From Pseudomonadota bacterium (lineage in GTDB: Bacteria; Pseudomonadota; Alphaproteobacteria; Caulobacterales; Caulobacteraceae), in the NCBI GenBank assembly GCA_021808285.1, contig JAKBBV010000008.1, forward strand, positions 1 to 64,000: a stretch of DNA of 64,000 bases, written 5' to 3'. Position 1 is the first letter of the stretch. Each line of letters starts with the position of its first letter. Position numbers and translations under genes: made by a program. The notes below the pieces were generated by a model. That model had not been told where the DNA came from and made no database searches. It saw only the letters and a list, made by a program, of their open reading frames with translations. This document shows positions 27,824 through 37,166 of this stretch, piece by piece.

Positions 27824-28902
27824 GCTTTCCCTTAGCGCCGGGCGCCCGGATCGGAATCCTCGGCGGCGGTCAGCTCGGCCGCATGTTGGCCATGGCGGCG
27901 GCCCGCCTCGGCTTTGACGCGACGATTCTCACGCCGGAGAGAGACGCACCGGCAAGCCGCGTCGCCGCGCGCACAATCTTGGCCGACTATGATGAACCGG
28001 CCGCGCTCGACGAGCTCGCGACGACCTGTGACGTCGTGACCTTCGAGTTCGAGAACGTCCCGGCGGCGGCCGTTGGTCGACTGACCGCGCGAGGCGTGGC
28101 CGTAGCGCCAGGCGAGCGAGCTCTGGAGATCTCCCAGGACCGCATTGAGGAGAAGAGTTTCGCCAACGCCGTCGGCATTCCCACCGTGGCCTTCTCCGCT
28201 GTGGAGCGCCTTGGCGACATCGAGGCGGCCCTGGCGACTCTGGGGACGCCGGTGCTGCTCAAGACCCGCCGCGGTGGGTATGATGGCAAGGGACAGGTCT
28301 GGGTTCGCCGCCCCTCAGAGGCCAAGACCGCGTTCAGCGAGCTCGGCGAGCGACCCGCCATCGCCGAGGCGCCAGCTGACTTCCGTCGCGAATTGGCGAT
28401 CATCGGCGCGCGCGGCAGGGATGGCGAGATTGCTCTGTATCCCCTGACTGAAAGCCATCACGAGAACGGCATTTTACGCCGGACCACGACCCCGGCGAGG
28501 GACGCCGCCAAGGCTTGGCCGGAGGCGGAGCGAATTGCTGTCAGCCTACTCACATCTCTCGATTATGTTGGGGTCATGGGGATCGAGCTGTTTGAGCGGG
28601 ATGACGGACGTCTGCTGCTCAACGAGTTCGCGCCTCGGGTGCACAATACCGGTCACTGGACCTTAGATGGCTGCGAGGTCGACCAGTTCGAGCAGCATAT
28701 CCGCGCCATCTGCGGCTGGCCTCTAGGGCCGGCCCGGGCCGTGCGCGGCGTGGAGATGATCAACCTGCTCGGCGACGAGATCCACGCTTGGCCGCGTTAT
28801 GCAGCGGAGCCCGAAACCCGGCTTTGGTTCTACGGCAAGGCGGAGGCGAGGCCCGGTCGAAAGATGGGTCACGTCAATCGGATGATGCGAGCCCAAACCT
28901 GA
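27820..28902 (+). CDS. purK: N5-carboxyaminoimidazole ribonucleotide synthase
   Basis: A 360-residue ATP-grasp enzyme that carboxylates aminoimidazole ribonucleotide with bicarbonate; its product feeds PurE. The start [22 protein letters not shown] and [12 protein letters not shown] are typical of PurK, as are [16 protein letters not shown] (ATP-grasp loop) and [34 protein letters not shown] (metal site). The GTG start overlaps the purE stop, indicating translational coupling and one transcript. Confidence 0.95.
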   Translation: MSFPLAPGARIGILGGGQLGRMLAMAAARLGFDATILTPERDAPASRVAARTILADYDEPAALDELATTCDVVTFEFENVPAAAVGRLTARGVAVAPGERALEISQDRIEEKSFANAVGIPTVAFSAVERLGDIEAALATLGTPVLLKTRRGGYDGKGQVWVRRPSEAKTAFSELGERPAIAEAPADFRRELAIIGARGRDGEIALYPLTESHHENGILRRTTTPARDAAKAWPEAERIAVSLLTSLDYVGVMGIELFERDDGRLLLNEFAPRVHNTGHWTLDGCEVDQFEQHIRAICGWPLGPARAVRGVEMINLLGDEIHAWPRYAAEPETRLWFYGKAEARPGRKMGHVNRMMRAQT

Positions 28903-29105
28903 GCGGGCGCCGTTCGGCAAGGCAGTTCGCTCCGAAGTCGGATGAATTTTCGGGCGCCGAGTTAGCTGTCACGGTTCCGTCGAAATTTGTTCAACAAGGT
29001 TTCACGCACGACTCAGACTGGGTCGATTACCATTCCTGAAAGGATAGTCACGGCGCGGCGGAGAATCCGTTTGCGTCTCTGACTGGGTGCGTCGAGCTGA
29101 ACGGG

Positions 29106-31448
29106 GTGGACTTCATGACACGTGCGCATTGGCTTGCTGGCGCGGGGCGTCTGGCGTTGGCCGTCTCGGTCTTGAGTCTGGGAGCCGGGGCCGCCATCGC
29201 ATCGGACGGGGCAGTCGACAGCGCAGGCAGCAGCAACGCAACGGCGGTCTCCAGCGTTACCGTCGTTGGCAAACCGATTGAGACGGCGCCCGCTGTTCCT
29301 CCGCTCGCGACTCCCTACACCGTCGATACCATCACCTCCGGCGAACTCCGCGCCCTGCCGGACTCGCCGACCGTGAACATCCAGTCGATGCTCAACAACA
29401 TGCCGTCATTCTACGCCACCTCAGATGGCCCCAACGAGGGTATCAATGTGGAGTTCCGGGCCTTCAATTCGGGACAATTCTCAGAGACCTATGAGGGCGT
29501 TCCGCTCAATGACATCTTCAACGGCGGCGTCACCAATCAAGCAGCGGTGGCCAATGGCACTCTGTTGTTGCCGCGTAACGTGGACAGCGTTCAGGTCTAC
29601 CGCGGGATCAACAATCCGGCCGTCAATTCCTACAACTCCTTGGGCGGCACGATCAATTTTCTCCCACGCATGCCGACGAGCGACTTTAACGCCCAGATCG
29701 GCGGGTCTTATGGCAGCTTCGATTCCTACGACGTCCACGCCCAGATCAACACGGGCGACATTGGCGGGCTGAAGCAATTCCTGGCCTATGATCATTCCGA
29801 GAGCGGCGGCTGGCTCGCCTACACGGGGGACCGCAACACCAACATCTATTACTCGGCGGCCTATGATGCGCCCAACGGCGACCACGCCAGCCTCGTCCTG
29901 GTGTATGACCACAATAACGGCAAGACACCGTTCCAAGAGCCTCTCGCCGTGCTGGGCCCTTCAGGTTTCAATAATCTGCCGCCCAGTGACGAATATGAGA
30001 ACGACCGGGATACCCAGTGGATGGGCATCTTCGACTTCCGCATGCCGATCAGCAGCCGTGTCAGCTTCGACCAGAAAGTCTATGGCGCCGCCGACAACTA
30101 TGTGCGGACCTCATTCGCCAATCCCAATTATAACGGCCAATACCCCTTACAGAATAACCCAACCGGCTATGCCTTCTGGTTGAGCACAGCCTATCCCTAT
30201 CCTTCGGGCCCGACCTATGATCCCGCGTCGGTATTCGGGTCGGTTCAGGCAGGGACGGACTATCACTACTACGGCTATACGAGCTGGACAGTGGGCTATC
30301 AACCGACCTTGACGGTGGACCTGCCACACAATGAAGTGGTGGTGGGTGGCAATTTCACCTACGGAAATCTTCACTCACGCGAATACTGGTACGGTTCCTA
30401 CAATATGCCGTTGACACCGGGATACAACAATGCTTGGGACGAGCATGACTGGCGGATACTTGCCAACGCCTTCGCTCAGGACACGATCACATTATTGAAC
30501 GATCGCCTGACTCTGACACCCGGGGTGAAGTTCATCTTCGCTAACACCTTCGACAATGATCAGGTGGGCTTTTATTATCCCTATGCCGGATCACCGAGCG
30601 ACACTGAGAACTATGTCGCACCGACTGTTGGCGTGAATTACCAGGTCACCCAAAATCTGGCGGCATTCTTCGCCTTCGGCCAGAACATCAAGTTCCCGGA
30701 CATAGGCGCCTTTTACGGCGCCGTGCCCGCTTACGCGAACGCTGCAGGAGGCGCGGCCTTCCAAACTCCGCCGATCACCATCAAGCCCGAGCACGTCAAC
30801 GATTTTGAGGGCGGACTACGCTACGAGCATGGCGGCCTCTATTTGGAAGCCGACATCTATCGTGAGAACTTCACCAACACCTTCGTCACCCAGTTCAACG
30901 CGGTGACGGGATCCACCGCAGTCTCAAATGGCGGCAATTCGCGTTATCAAGGGGTCGAGCTTCAAGCGAAGGATGTCTTCGATATCGGAGCCTTTGGAAA
31001 GTTAGCGCCCTTCATCAACTATTCCTACAATCAGGCCCAATACACCTCGGTCTTCTCTGACCAGGCCAGCGGCCTCACTGTGGCGGCTGGCGAGCCCTTG
31101 GCAAATGTGCCTATGGACGAAATGCAGTTTGGCGCCACCTGGAGCTACGACGGCTGGAGCGTAAATGCGGTCGGCCGGCGCATCGGCGGCCAATTTATCG
31201 TCAACAACGACACAGGCGGCACGACAGGGGTGAAGAATCCCGCCTATTTCACCGCCGATCTCGGCATCGAGAAGACATTCCCCCTACATGGGATCGGCAT
31301 CATAGCCAAGAGCGTGACCGCGTCGCTCAACTTCACCAATCTGTTCAATAAGTATTTCCTGAACACCTATTATTTCCAAGGTGGGGCTGAATATGCGACA
31401 CCGGGCGCTCCACGGGCCGTGCTGGGACGTTTGGATCTGAACTTCTGA
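29106..31448 (+). CDS. TonB-dependent outer-membrane receptor
   Basis: A 780-residue outer-membrane beta-barrel receptor. A signal peptide (GRLALAVSVLSLGAGAAIA) precedes a TonB-box-like SSVTVVG stretch. The plug domain follows (INVEFRAFNSGQFSETYEGVPLND, VDSVQVYRGINNPAVNSYNSLGGTINFLPR), then a Tyr/Asn-rich barrel that ends GRLDLNF with the terminal Phe expected for BAM insertion. Substrate is unknown and no transporter is adjacent. The start is GTG 29106 or ATG 29115. The upstream gap holds a short palindrome TTGTTCAACAA near 28989 that could be an operator. A hairpin terminator follows the gene. Confidence 0.93.
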   Translation: MDFMTRAHWLAGAGRLALAVSVLSLGAGAAIASDGAVDSAGSSNATAVSSVTVVGKPIETAPAVPPLATPYTVDTITSGELRALPDSPTVNIQSMLNNMPSFYATSDGPNEGINVEFRAFNSGQFSETYEGVPLNDIFNGGVTNQAAVANGTLLLPRNVDSVQVYRGINNPAVNSYNSLGGTINFLPRMPTSDFNAQIGGSYGSFDSYDVHAQINTGDIGGLKQFLAYDHSESGGWLAYTGDRNTNIYYSAAYDAPNGDHASLVLVYDHNNGKTPFQEPLAVLGPSGFNNLPPSDEYENDRDTQWMGIFDFRMPISSRVSFDQKVYGAADNYVRTSFANPNYNGQYPLQNNPTGYAFWLSTAYPYPSGPTYDPASVFGSVQAGTDYHYYGYTSWTVGYQPTLTVDLPHNEVVVGGNFTYGNLHSREYWYGSYNMPLTPGYNNAWDEHDWRILANAFAQDTITLLNDRLTLTPGVKFIFANTFDNDQVGFYYPYAGSPSDTENYVAPTVGVNYQVTQNLAAFFAFGQNIKFPDIGAFYGAVPAYANAAGGAAFQTPPITIKPEHVNDFEGGLRYEHGGLYLEADIYRENFTNTFVTQFNAVTGSTAVSNGGNSRYQGVELQAKDVFDIGAFGKLAPFINYSYNQAQYTSVFSDQASGLTVAAGEPLANVPMDEMQFGATWSYDGWSVNAVGRRIGGQFIVNNDTGGTTGVKNPAYFTADLGIEKTFPLHGIGIIAKSVTASLNFTNLFNKYFLNTYYFQGGAEYATPGAPRAVLGRLDLNF

Positions 31449-31460
31449 GCGAACAAGACG

Positions 31461-31481
31461 GAGGGCGAAGACGACGCCCTC
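31461..31481. terminator. Hairpin between convergent TonB receptor and COQ9 genes
   Basis: A perfect 7-bp stem GAGGGCG/CGCCCTC with the 7-base loop AAGACGA lies between two convergent genes, 13 bases after the receptor stop and 6 before the COQ9-like stop. There is only a weak T-rich tail (GATTCTTAG), so termination in both directions is inferred from position. Confidence 0.5.
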
Positions 31482-31486
31482 GATTC

Positions 31487-32203
31487 TTAGATTTCCGCGG
31501 GCGCTCCATAGCGGAGCCGGGATAAGCGTGCGGCCAAGCCTGCGGCCCAGGCTGAAGCGTCAGGCAGGCGACGCTTCCAAGCCTCGAAGGCCATAACGCC
31601 CTGAATGCGCCTCTGGGCGTGCCGTCGCGCTGCGCCGGGCCCCAGAGTCAAGCAAATGGCGCCCGAACTGATCAGAATCTCTGCGAGCAGCAGGCGCTTG
31701 GTGTAATGATTTTCGTCCACGGCCGCGTCCCCGGCCCAGCGCCAAACGACGTCTGCCGTCTCCCAGGCGAGTCGCAATCCCAGGGATAGGTTCGACGGCA
31801 AGGCCAAGAAGCCGGTCCAGCGGCGAGAAGCGGAATCCTCAGACTCCAAGGCATCAAGCCAAGCCTCGACCCCGGCAGCGATGCGCTCGCGCACCTTCAT
31901 CTGGGTCGGATCATAATGGACCAAGCTCGCCAAGGTCGCCTGTTCCAATCGCTTCGCGAAAAGCTCGGCAAGATCCCTCGGGCCGCCGGGCAGCAGAAGT
32001 TCCGACTCGGCGCGGCTCAGTCCCACTTCTGCGCCGGCAGCCCAGACTAGCGACCAGGTCCAGCCCGCTTGGGCCACCAGGGGAATGGATGCGCGGAGCA
32101 CAAGAGCTTCGGTTCGCTCCACCCAATCCTGACGCGGTGGAGCATCGTTCGGCGGGGACATGATCATGCGTTGAGCCTTACCACCGCTGGGATCGATGGA
32201 CAA
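31487..32203 (-). CDS. COQ9-like ubiquinone biosynthesis accessory protein
   Basis: A 238-residue protein resembling the COQ9 family. It has a TetR-like helical N-terminal part ([31 protein letters not shown]) and a C-terminal region with [25 protein letters not shown], close to the lipid-binding end of COQ9. COQ9 binds quinone intermediates for hydroxylation in the ubiquinone pathway. The start may be ATG 32161 (MSPPNDAPP) rather than 32203. It is divergent from rpsU. Confidence 0.8.
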   Translation of the reverse strand: MSIDPSGGKAQRMIMSPPNDAPPRQDWVERTEALVLRASIPLVAQAGWTWSLVWAAGAEVGLSRAESELLLPGGPRDLAELFAKRLEQATLASLVHYDPTQMKVRERIAAGVEAWLDALESEDSASRRWTGFLALPSNLSLGLRLAWETADVVWRWAGDAAVDENHYTKRLLLAEILISSGAICLTLGPGAARRHAQRRIQGVMAFEAWKRRLPDASAWAAGLAARLSRLRYGAPAEI

Positions 32204-32309
32204 AAGCCGCCACGGCTGCTATGCGCCCGCCTTCGAATTTTACATTGCGCAGAAGCGTGGCCGGGGGCGCATCAGTTCTCCCGGCCAGACCGAACACTCC
32301 GGAGGACTG

Positions 32310-32546
32310 GTGGTTCAGATTTTCGTCCGCGACAACAATGTCGATCAGGCGCTCAAAGCCCTGAAGAAGAAGATGCAACGCGAAGGCGCGTTTCGCGAGA
32401 TGAAACGCCACGTCCACTATGAAAAGCCGTCGGAAAAGCGCGCGCGCCAGAAGGCCGAGGCGGTGCGTCGGGCGCGCAAGCTCGCACGCAAGCGGGCACA
32501 GCGCGAAGGTCTGGCTCCAATGCCGAAGAAGCCCGCCAGGGCTTGA
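32310..32546 (+). CDS. rpsU: 30S ribosomal protein S21
   Basis: A 78-residue small basic ribosomal protein that helps in mRNA selection on the 30S subunit. The start is GTG 32310, which gives the family N-terminus [26 protein letters not shown] and has GGAGG four bases upstream; the ORF-track start at 32196 adds 38 unrelated residues. [27 protein letters not shown] is the invariant middle. The C-terminus is extended with [12 protein letters not shown]. It lies alone, between divergent COQ9-like and convergent hydrolase genes. Confidence 0.95.
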   Translation: MVQIFVRDNNVDQALKALKKKMQREGAFREMKRHVHYEKPSEKRARQKAEAVRRARKLARKRAQREGLAPMPKKPARA

Positions 32547-32587
32547 GACCCTCTCCGGGCGCGGGCCGTCGACCTGCGTGAGGGCGG

Positions 32588-33574
32588 TCAGGTGGTTGAA
32601 TCAGTGTCCAGAGCCGGCGCCTCCGCCCGGGGCCGCCGGCTTTCGCTTAGCTGGACCACGCTTCGCGCCAGGTTCGCGGCGTGTCGCGGCCCCAGAAGTG
32701 AGGCATGATTGGCGCCAGGTTCATGCTGGACGCGGGCAAATGGGCACGGAGCGTGATCGCGGATGACGCGCGGACCTCGCGGTCGGCGTCGGCGAGGAGC
32801 CCCGGCGAACACCGCTGAGATCGGCACAGCTTCCGGGTAGAGTCCCGCGCTCATCGCCTGGTAGGCTGAGGCCGCCCACACCTCCACCTCGCGTGTGGAC
32901 CAAAGATTATGGGCGGCGTCGGCGAAGGCCCAGCGCTTTTCCGCATCCGCGGCGCCTTGGACCCCGATCGCATTGCCAAAACCCAGCGCCGCCAGGGGGC
33001 GAACCATCCCGGCATTCGCCGCCGCCGTCACCGCGCGACACAGCCAGGTAAAGCTTTGCAAAGCCCGACGGGCGCCTGGATCGTCAATGGTCTCAGGCGT
33101 CGTGGCGTCAACCAGCACCACCCCGGTCACGCGGTCGCCGTGTCTGGCGGCGAACAAGCGGGCGTGCAATCCAGCCATGGAGTGTCCGCAATAGATGTAA
33201 GGCCCGGGCTCGCCGATCGCGTCCAGCAGCCTATAGAGATCAGCATCCACCGCCAGGGCATCGCGCGGCGCAGGTCCGGGATCAGAAAAGCCGAGCCCGG
33301 CACGATCATAGGCCAGGGAGCGGAGCCCCTGCCCCGCCAGCTCAGCCTGGACGCTGGCCCAGTCGGCGGAGAAGCCGAAGGCGCCAGCCTCAAGCACCAC
33401 CAGGGGCGCGTTTGGCTCGCCTGTCCCAGTCGTGGGTTCTTGTAGAATCGCGTGCATGCGCCGACCGTCGGCGATGGTCACGTGCCGGCCGCGTGGACGG
33501 GGTGTGGAGACATCTGACAGCATCTGACCCTGCTTGTCGGGGGCCGTGCGAGCTCGCCCCACGCCCCCTATCAC
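32588..33574 (-). CDS. Alpha/beta-hydrolase
   Basis: A 328-residue alpha/beta-hydrolase. The nucleophile elbow is CGHSMAG (about residue 131), YDRAGLGFSDPG is the conserved strand-turn before it, VLVDATTPE follows, and the late HEPGANHASL region would hold the catalytic His. Substrate unknown. The start GTG 33574 has GGAG nine bases upstream; ATG 33523 (MLSDVSTP) is an alternative. It is convergent with rpsU. Confidence 0.82.
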   Translation of the reverse strand: MIGGVGRARTAPDKQGQMLSDVSTPRPRGRHVTIADGRRMHAILQEPTTGTGEPNAPLVVLEAGAFGFSADWASVQAELAGQGLRSLAYDRAGLGFSDPGPAPRDALAVDADLYRLLDAIGEPGPYIYCGHSMAGLHARLFAARHGDRVTGVVLVDATTPETIDDPGARRALQSFTWLCRAVTAAANAGMVRPLAALGFGNAIGVQGAADAEKRWAFADAAHNLWSTREVEVWAASAYQAMSAGLYPEAVPISAVFAGAPRRRRPRGPRVIRDHAPCPFARVQHEPGANHASLLGPRHAANLARSVVQLSESRRPRAEAPALDTDSTT

Positions 33575-33657
33575 GCCATATAGGCTCCGCGTCCGTCGTC
33601 AGCCAGAGAGTCCCCTTATCGCCGAGCAGCTCCCATGGGGTCGGATGGCGTTCTGGC

Positions 33658-35076
33658 TCAAGCCGCCAGCGCCTTGACGATGCCTTCGACCATCTTCTTT
33701 GCGTCGGCGAACAGCATCATCGTGTTGTCGCGGAAGAACAGTTCATTCTCCACCCCCGCATAACCTGAAGCCAGCGAGCGCTTGATGAACAGCACCGTCT
33801 GCGCCTTCTCAACGTCGAGGATCGGCATGCCGAATATCGGGCTCTTTGGATCGGTCTTCGCGGCCGGATTGGTCACGTCATTGGCGCCGATAACGAAGGC
33901 CACATCTGCGGTGGCGAACTCTGCGTTGATGTCATCCAGCTCGAAAACCTCATCGTAGGGGACATTGGCCTCCGCGAGCAGCACGTTCATATGTCCAGGC
34001 ATACGGCCAGCCACGGGGTGGATGGCGTATTTCACCTCCACGCCGGCCTCCTTCAGCTTGTCCGCCATCTCGCGCAGGGCGTGCTGAGCTTGGGCCACGG
34101 CCATTCCGTAGCCGGGCACGATAATCACCTTCGACGCGTTCTTCATAACAAAGGCCGCGTCATCGGCCGACCCCTGTTTGACCGGTCGGGTTTCCACCCG
34201 CGCCTCGCCCGTGGTGGCCGCTTCGGCCCCGAAGCCGCCAAGGATCACAGAGACAAACCCCCGGTTCATACCCTTGCACATGATGTAGCTAAGGATAGCG
34301 CCGGATGAGCCGACCAGAGCCCCGGTGATGATCAGGGTGATATTGGCCAAGGTGAAGCCGAGCGCCGCCGCCGCCCAGCCCGAATAGCTATTCAACATCG
34401 AGATGACGACGGGCATGTCGGCCCCACCGATGGGTATGATCAGGGTCACGCCAGCGATCAGAGCGAGGACGAAAATCGTCCAGAAGGCCCAAAGCGCGTG
34501 GCCGCCGCTGATCACCAGGATGACGATCATCACGACGAGGGACGCGGCGATGGCGAGGTTCAGGACATGACGCGCGGGCAGCAGGATGGGCGCACCAGAC
34601 ATATTGCCGTTCAGCTTGGCGAAAGCGATCAGCGAGCCGGTAAAAGTGATGGCGCCGATGGCCAGGCCCACCGAAAGCTCGACCAAGCTCTCAAGCCGAA
34701 CGCCATCACCCTCAGCGATATGGTAGGCGGCGGGCGTATAGATCGCGGCCACGGCGACAAGGCAGGCGGCCAGACCCACCAGGGAATGGAAAAAGGCCAC
34801 CAGTTGCGGCATGGCGGTCATCTCAACGCGCCGCGCGATCACGGCGCCCACGCCGCCGCCCACAGCCACACCGCCGACGATCAGGGCCAAGGTCGTCGCG
34901 TCCAGCAGGCCTTGAGCGAAAAGCAGGCTCAGCGTGACAAAGACGGCGATGGCCATGCCGATCATGCCCAGGCGATTGCCCCGCCGGCTGGTGGCGGGGC
35001 TTGAGAGCCCCCTCAAGGTGAGGATGAAAAGGACACCGCTGGCCAGGTAGGCGAGGGTAGCGAGATTGGCGTTCAT
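33658..35076 (-). CDS. pntB: NAD(P) transhydrogenase subunit beta
   Basis: A 472-residue membrane subunit of the proton-translocating transhydrogenase that makes NADPH from NADH using the proton gradient. About nine hydrophobic spans fill the first 270 residues, starting ATLAYLASGVLFILTLRGLSSP. The soluble NADP(H) domain (dIII) follows with VIIVPGYGMAVAQAQHALREMAD, HPVAGRMPGHMNVLLAEA and VIGANDVTNPAA. It is the last gene of the pntAA-pntAB-pntB operon, 25 bases after pntAB. Confidence 0.96.
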   Translation of the reverse strand: MNANLATLAYLASGVLFILTLRGLSSPATSRRGNRLGMIGMAIAVFVTLSLLFAQGLLDATTLALIVGGVAVGGGVGAVIARRVEMTAMPQLVAFFHSLVGLAACLVAVAAIYTPAAYHIAEGDGVRLESLVELSVGLAIGAITFTGSLIAFAKLNGNMSGAPILLPARHVLNLAIAASLVVMIVILVISGGHALWAFWTIFVLALIAGVTLIIPIGGADMPVVISMLNSYSGWAAAALGFTLANITLIITGALVGSSGAILSYIMCKGMNRGFVSVILGGFGAEAATTGEARVETRPVKQGSADDAAFVMKNASKVIIVPGYGMAVAQAQHALREMADKLKEAGVEVKYAIHPVAGRMPGHMNVLLAEANVPYDEVFELDDINAEFATADVAFVIGANDVTNPAAKTDPKSPIFGMPILDVEKAQTVLFIKRSLASGYAGVENELFFRDNTMMLFADAKKMVEGIVKALAA

Positions 35077-35101
35077 GCCGTGATTTCCCCCGTCCGGTCG
35101 A

Positions 35102-35491
35102 TCACTCGCCGCGACCCAGCGGCCCAGCGCCGTCGGACTTCGGCCGCTCCTTACGGCGATACATCGCCAGCATGCGCTGGGTCACGAGGAAGCCGCCGAA
35201 GATATTGACCGAGGCCAGCCCTGCGGCGATCGCTCCGGCGCCCTTGGAAATCCAGACCTGTCCGCCAAAGACACCGCCTGTGCCGCCCAAAGCGTTGCCG
35301 GGGGCCGCTGGATCGCCGTGGGCGGCCGCCGCCAGCAGCGCACCGACGATGATCACGGATGACACCGCGTTGGTCACGCTCATAAGCGGCGTATGGAGAG
35401 CTGGCGTCACGCTCCAGACCACATAATAACCGACGAAGACCGCCAGGACAAAGATCGCCAATCGGAACAGGGTGGGATCCACGGCATCCAT
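35102..35491 (-). CDS. pntAB: NAD(P) transhydrogenase subunit alpha 2 (membrane part)
   Basis: A 129-residue protein equal to the membrane C-terminus of the E. coli alpha subunit; alphaproteobacteria carry it as a separate gene. About three to four hydrophobic spans are visible ([46 protein letters not shown] and [21 protein letters not shown]). TPLMSVTNA and NIFGGF are conserved. A good Shine-Dalgarno AAGGAG precedes the ATG by six bases, directly beside a tandem repeat. Confidence 0.94.
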   Translation of the reverse strand: MDAVDPTLFRLAIFVLAVFVGYYVVWSVTPALHTPLMSVTNAVSSVIIVGALLAAAAHGDPAAPGNALGGTGGVFGGQVWISKGAGAIAAGLASVNIFGGFLVTQRMLAMYRRKERPKSDGAGPLGRGE

Positions 35492-35500
35492 GTCGGGCTC

Positions 35501-35545
35501 CTTGGGGCTTGATGCTTGGGGGGCTTGATGCTTGGGGGACTGATG
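35501..35545. repeat. Three imperfect tandem repeats just upstream of pntAB
   Basis: On the plus strand three adjacent copies read CTTGGGGCTTGATG (14), CTTGGGGGGCTTGATG (16) and CTTGGGGGACTGATG (15). The block lies in the 78-base gap between pntAA and pntAB and abuts the pntAB ribosome-binding site. It may be a slippage-generated repeat able to vary in length. Confidence 0.8.
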
Positions 35546-35569
35546 CTTCGGTCGGTGTTCGCTCGAGGC

Positions 35570-36703
35570 TCAGGCGGTCAGAAGTGAGGGATGACAAACC
35601 GCACCATCCCGCGCCACCAGGGCCGCTTTGAGGATTTCATCCTCCAGATCGGGCGACAAGGCGCCGTCCTTGTTGAACAGCAGACCCGCGAAGGCGTGAA
35701 GATTGCGCGCATAGAGGGCCGAAGCGTCAGCCGCCACGCGACCCGGGAGATTGTAAAGGCCGATGATCGTGGCTCCGCCCAGACGTGTGACCTCGCCGGG
35801 ATTTACGCCTTCGACATTGCCGCCCTGCTCCACAGCCAGATCCACCAAAACAGAGCCTTGGCGCATGGACAGCACCTGGGCCTCGCTGACCAATCGCGGC
35901 GCCGGACGGCCCGGGATCAGGGCGGTGGTGATGACGATATCCTGCTTTTTGATGTGCTCGCTCACCAGGAGCGCCTGTTTGGCCTGGTACTCCGCGCTCA
36001 TCGGCTTGGCGTAGCCGGCAGCCGTCTCGGCGGCCCTGAATTCCTCATCCTCCACAGCGACGAATTTGGCCCCCAGGGATTCCACCTGCTCCTTGGCGGC
36101 GGGCCGGACATCGGTTGCCGTGACCACCGCACCCAGGCGCCTAGCCGTAGCGATCGCCTGTAACCCAGCCACTCCGGCGCCCATGACGAACACCTTGGCC
36201 GGAGCGATGGCGCCCGCCGCCGTCATCATCATGGGAAAGGCTCGGCCATAGACCTCGGCCGCCTCGATCACCGCGCGATAACCCGCCAGATTGGCCTGGC
36301 TGGAGAGCACATCCATGGCCTGGGCCCGAGTAATCCGCGGCACGAACTCCATGGAGAAAGCGCAGACGCCCCGCCCGGCGAGGACCTCAAGGGTCTCCCG
36401 CTCCCCAAAGGGATTGAGCAGCGCCGCCACATAGGCTCCTTGGGCCAAGTGGGACGCTTCCTGCGAGGTCACAGCGCGCACTTTGAGCAGGATGTCCGCG
36501 CCAGCCAACGCACTGGCGGCGTCGGGCGCCAGCCGGGCCCCCGCGCCCTCGTAATCGGCGTCAGAGAACGATGCCCTCTTACCCGCCCCGGCCTCCACCA
36601 CGACCTCAAGACCCTGGGCGATAAACTTCTTCACCGTCTCAGGCGTCGCGGCGACCCGCGTTTCGTGCGCGGCGCTTTCGGCGATGACGGCAAGTCGGGG
36701 CAT
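35570..36703 (-). CDS. pntAA: NAD(P) transhydrogenase subunit alpha 1 (soluble NAD-binding part)
   Basis: A 377-residue soluble NAD(H)-binding domain I of the transhydrogenase. Motifs are AESAAHETRVAATPETVKKF, EVVVEAGAG, MEFVPRITRAQAMDVLSSQANLAGYRAV (the RQD-loop region), KVFVMGAGVAGLQAIATARRLGAVVTATDVR (NAD Rossmann turn) and TTALIPGRPAPRLV. The start is ATG 36703; the ORF-track start 64 codons upstream has no family resemblance. First of the pnt genes; the small oxidase subunit gene lies 26 bases upstream and may share the transcript. Confidence 0.96.
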   Translation of the reverse strand: MPRLAVIAESAAHETRVAATPETVKKFIAQGLEVVVEAGAGKRASFSDADYEGAGARLAPDAASALAGADILLKVRAVTSQEASHLAQGAYVAALLNPFGERETLEVLAGRGVCAFSMEFVPRITRAQAMDVLSSQANLAGYRAVIEAAEVYGRAFPMMMTAAGAIAPAKVFVMGAGVAGLQAIATARRLGAVVTATDVRPAAKEQVESLGAKFVAVEDEEFRAAETAAGYAKPMSAEYQAKQALLVSEHIKKQDIVITTALIPGRPAPRLVSEAQVLSMRQGSVLVDLAVEQGGNVEGVNPGEVTRLGGATIIGLYNLPGRVAADASALYARNLHAFAGLLFNKDGALSPDLEDEILKAALVARDGAVCHPSLLTA

Positions 36704-36729
36704 GGAATCTCGACCTCCGGCCTGAGGCG

Positions 36730-36978
36730 TCAGCCGTGACCCGTGGTCTGTCCAGATGGAGATCTCTCGCGCAGAAAGGTTACACCCACAGCCGTGAGTA
36801 CGGCGCCGGGGATCGCCCCTCCCAGAAAGCCGAGGCCCAGACAGAACCAGAGGACCAGCATCAACACCAGCACGGCCACCGACAGGGAGCCCCACTTCGC
36901 GAGGCCGCCAAAAAGCCTGTAGGTCGCCACCTGCTCGTGGATATTCTGATCCCCGTGGTGATAAACGGCCTCAGCCAT
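36730..36978 (-). CDS. aa3-type cytochrome c oxidase subunit IV-like small membrane protein
   Basis: An 82-residue protein. The start HHGDQNIHEQVATYRLFGGLAKWGSL matches the short bacterial aa3-oxidase subunit IV family, which carries a cytosolic N-terminal segment and membrane helices. Two hydrophobic spans follow (LSVAVLVLMLVLWFCLGLGFL and AIPGAVLTAVGVTFL). In alphaproteobacteria this small gene often lies next to pntAA. The start is ATG 36978 (MAEAVYHH), five codons inside the ORF-track call. Its oxidase is not in this window. Confidence 0.82.
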   Translation of the reverse strand: MAEAVYHHGDQNIHEQVATYRLFGGLAKWGSLSVAVLVLMLVLWFCLGLGFLGGAIPGAVLTAVGVTFLRERSPSGQTTGHG

Positions 36979-37166
36979 GAGAACTCCGTGCAATGGGCGA
37001 AAAGACGCTAAGAACGCTGCTACACCAGGGCGCAGCGTCTCTCAAGGCGCGAGCGGACCTGACCCGATCAGGTCAGTGCGCCATTAGCGCCGGTCACACG
37101 ACCTCGTGCGAGGCGCTGAGGTTGTCCGCCAGCCGCCCCCTTCTCAACCGCTTCGGGAGGCTCACC

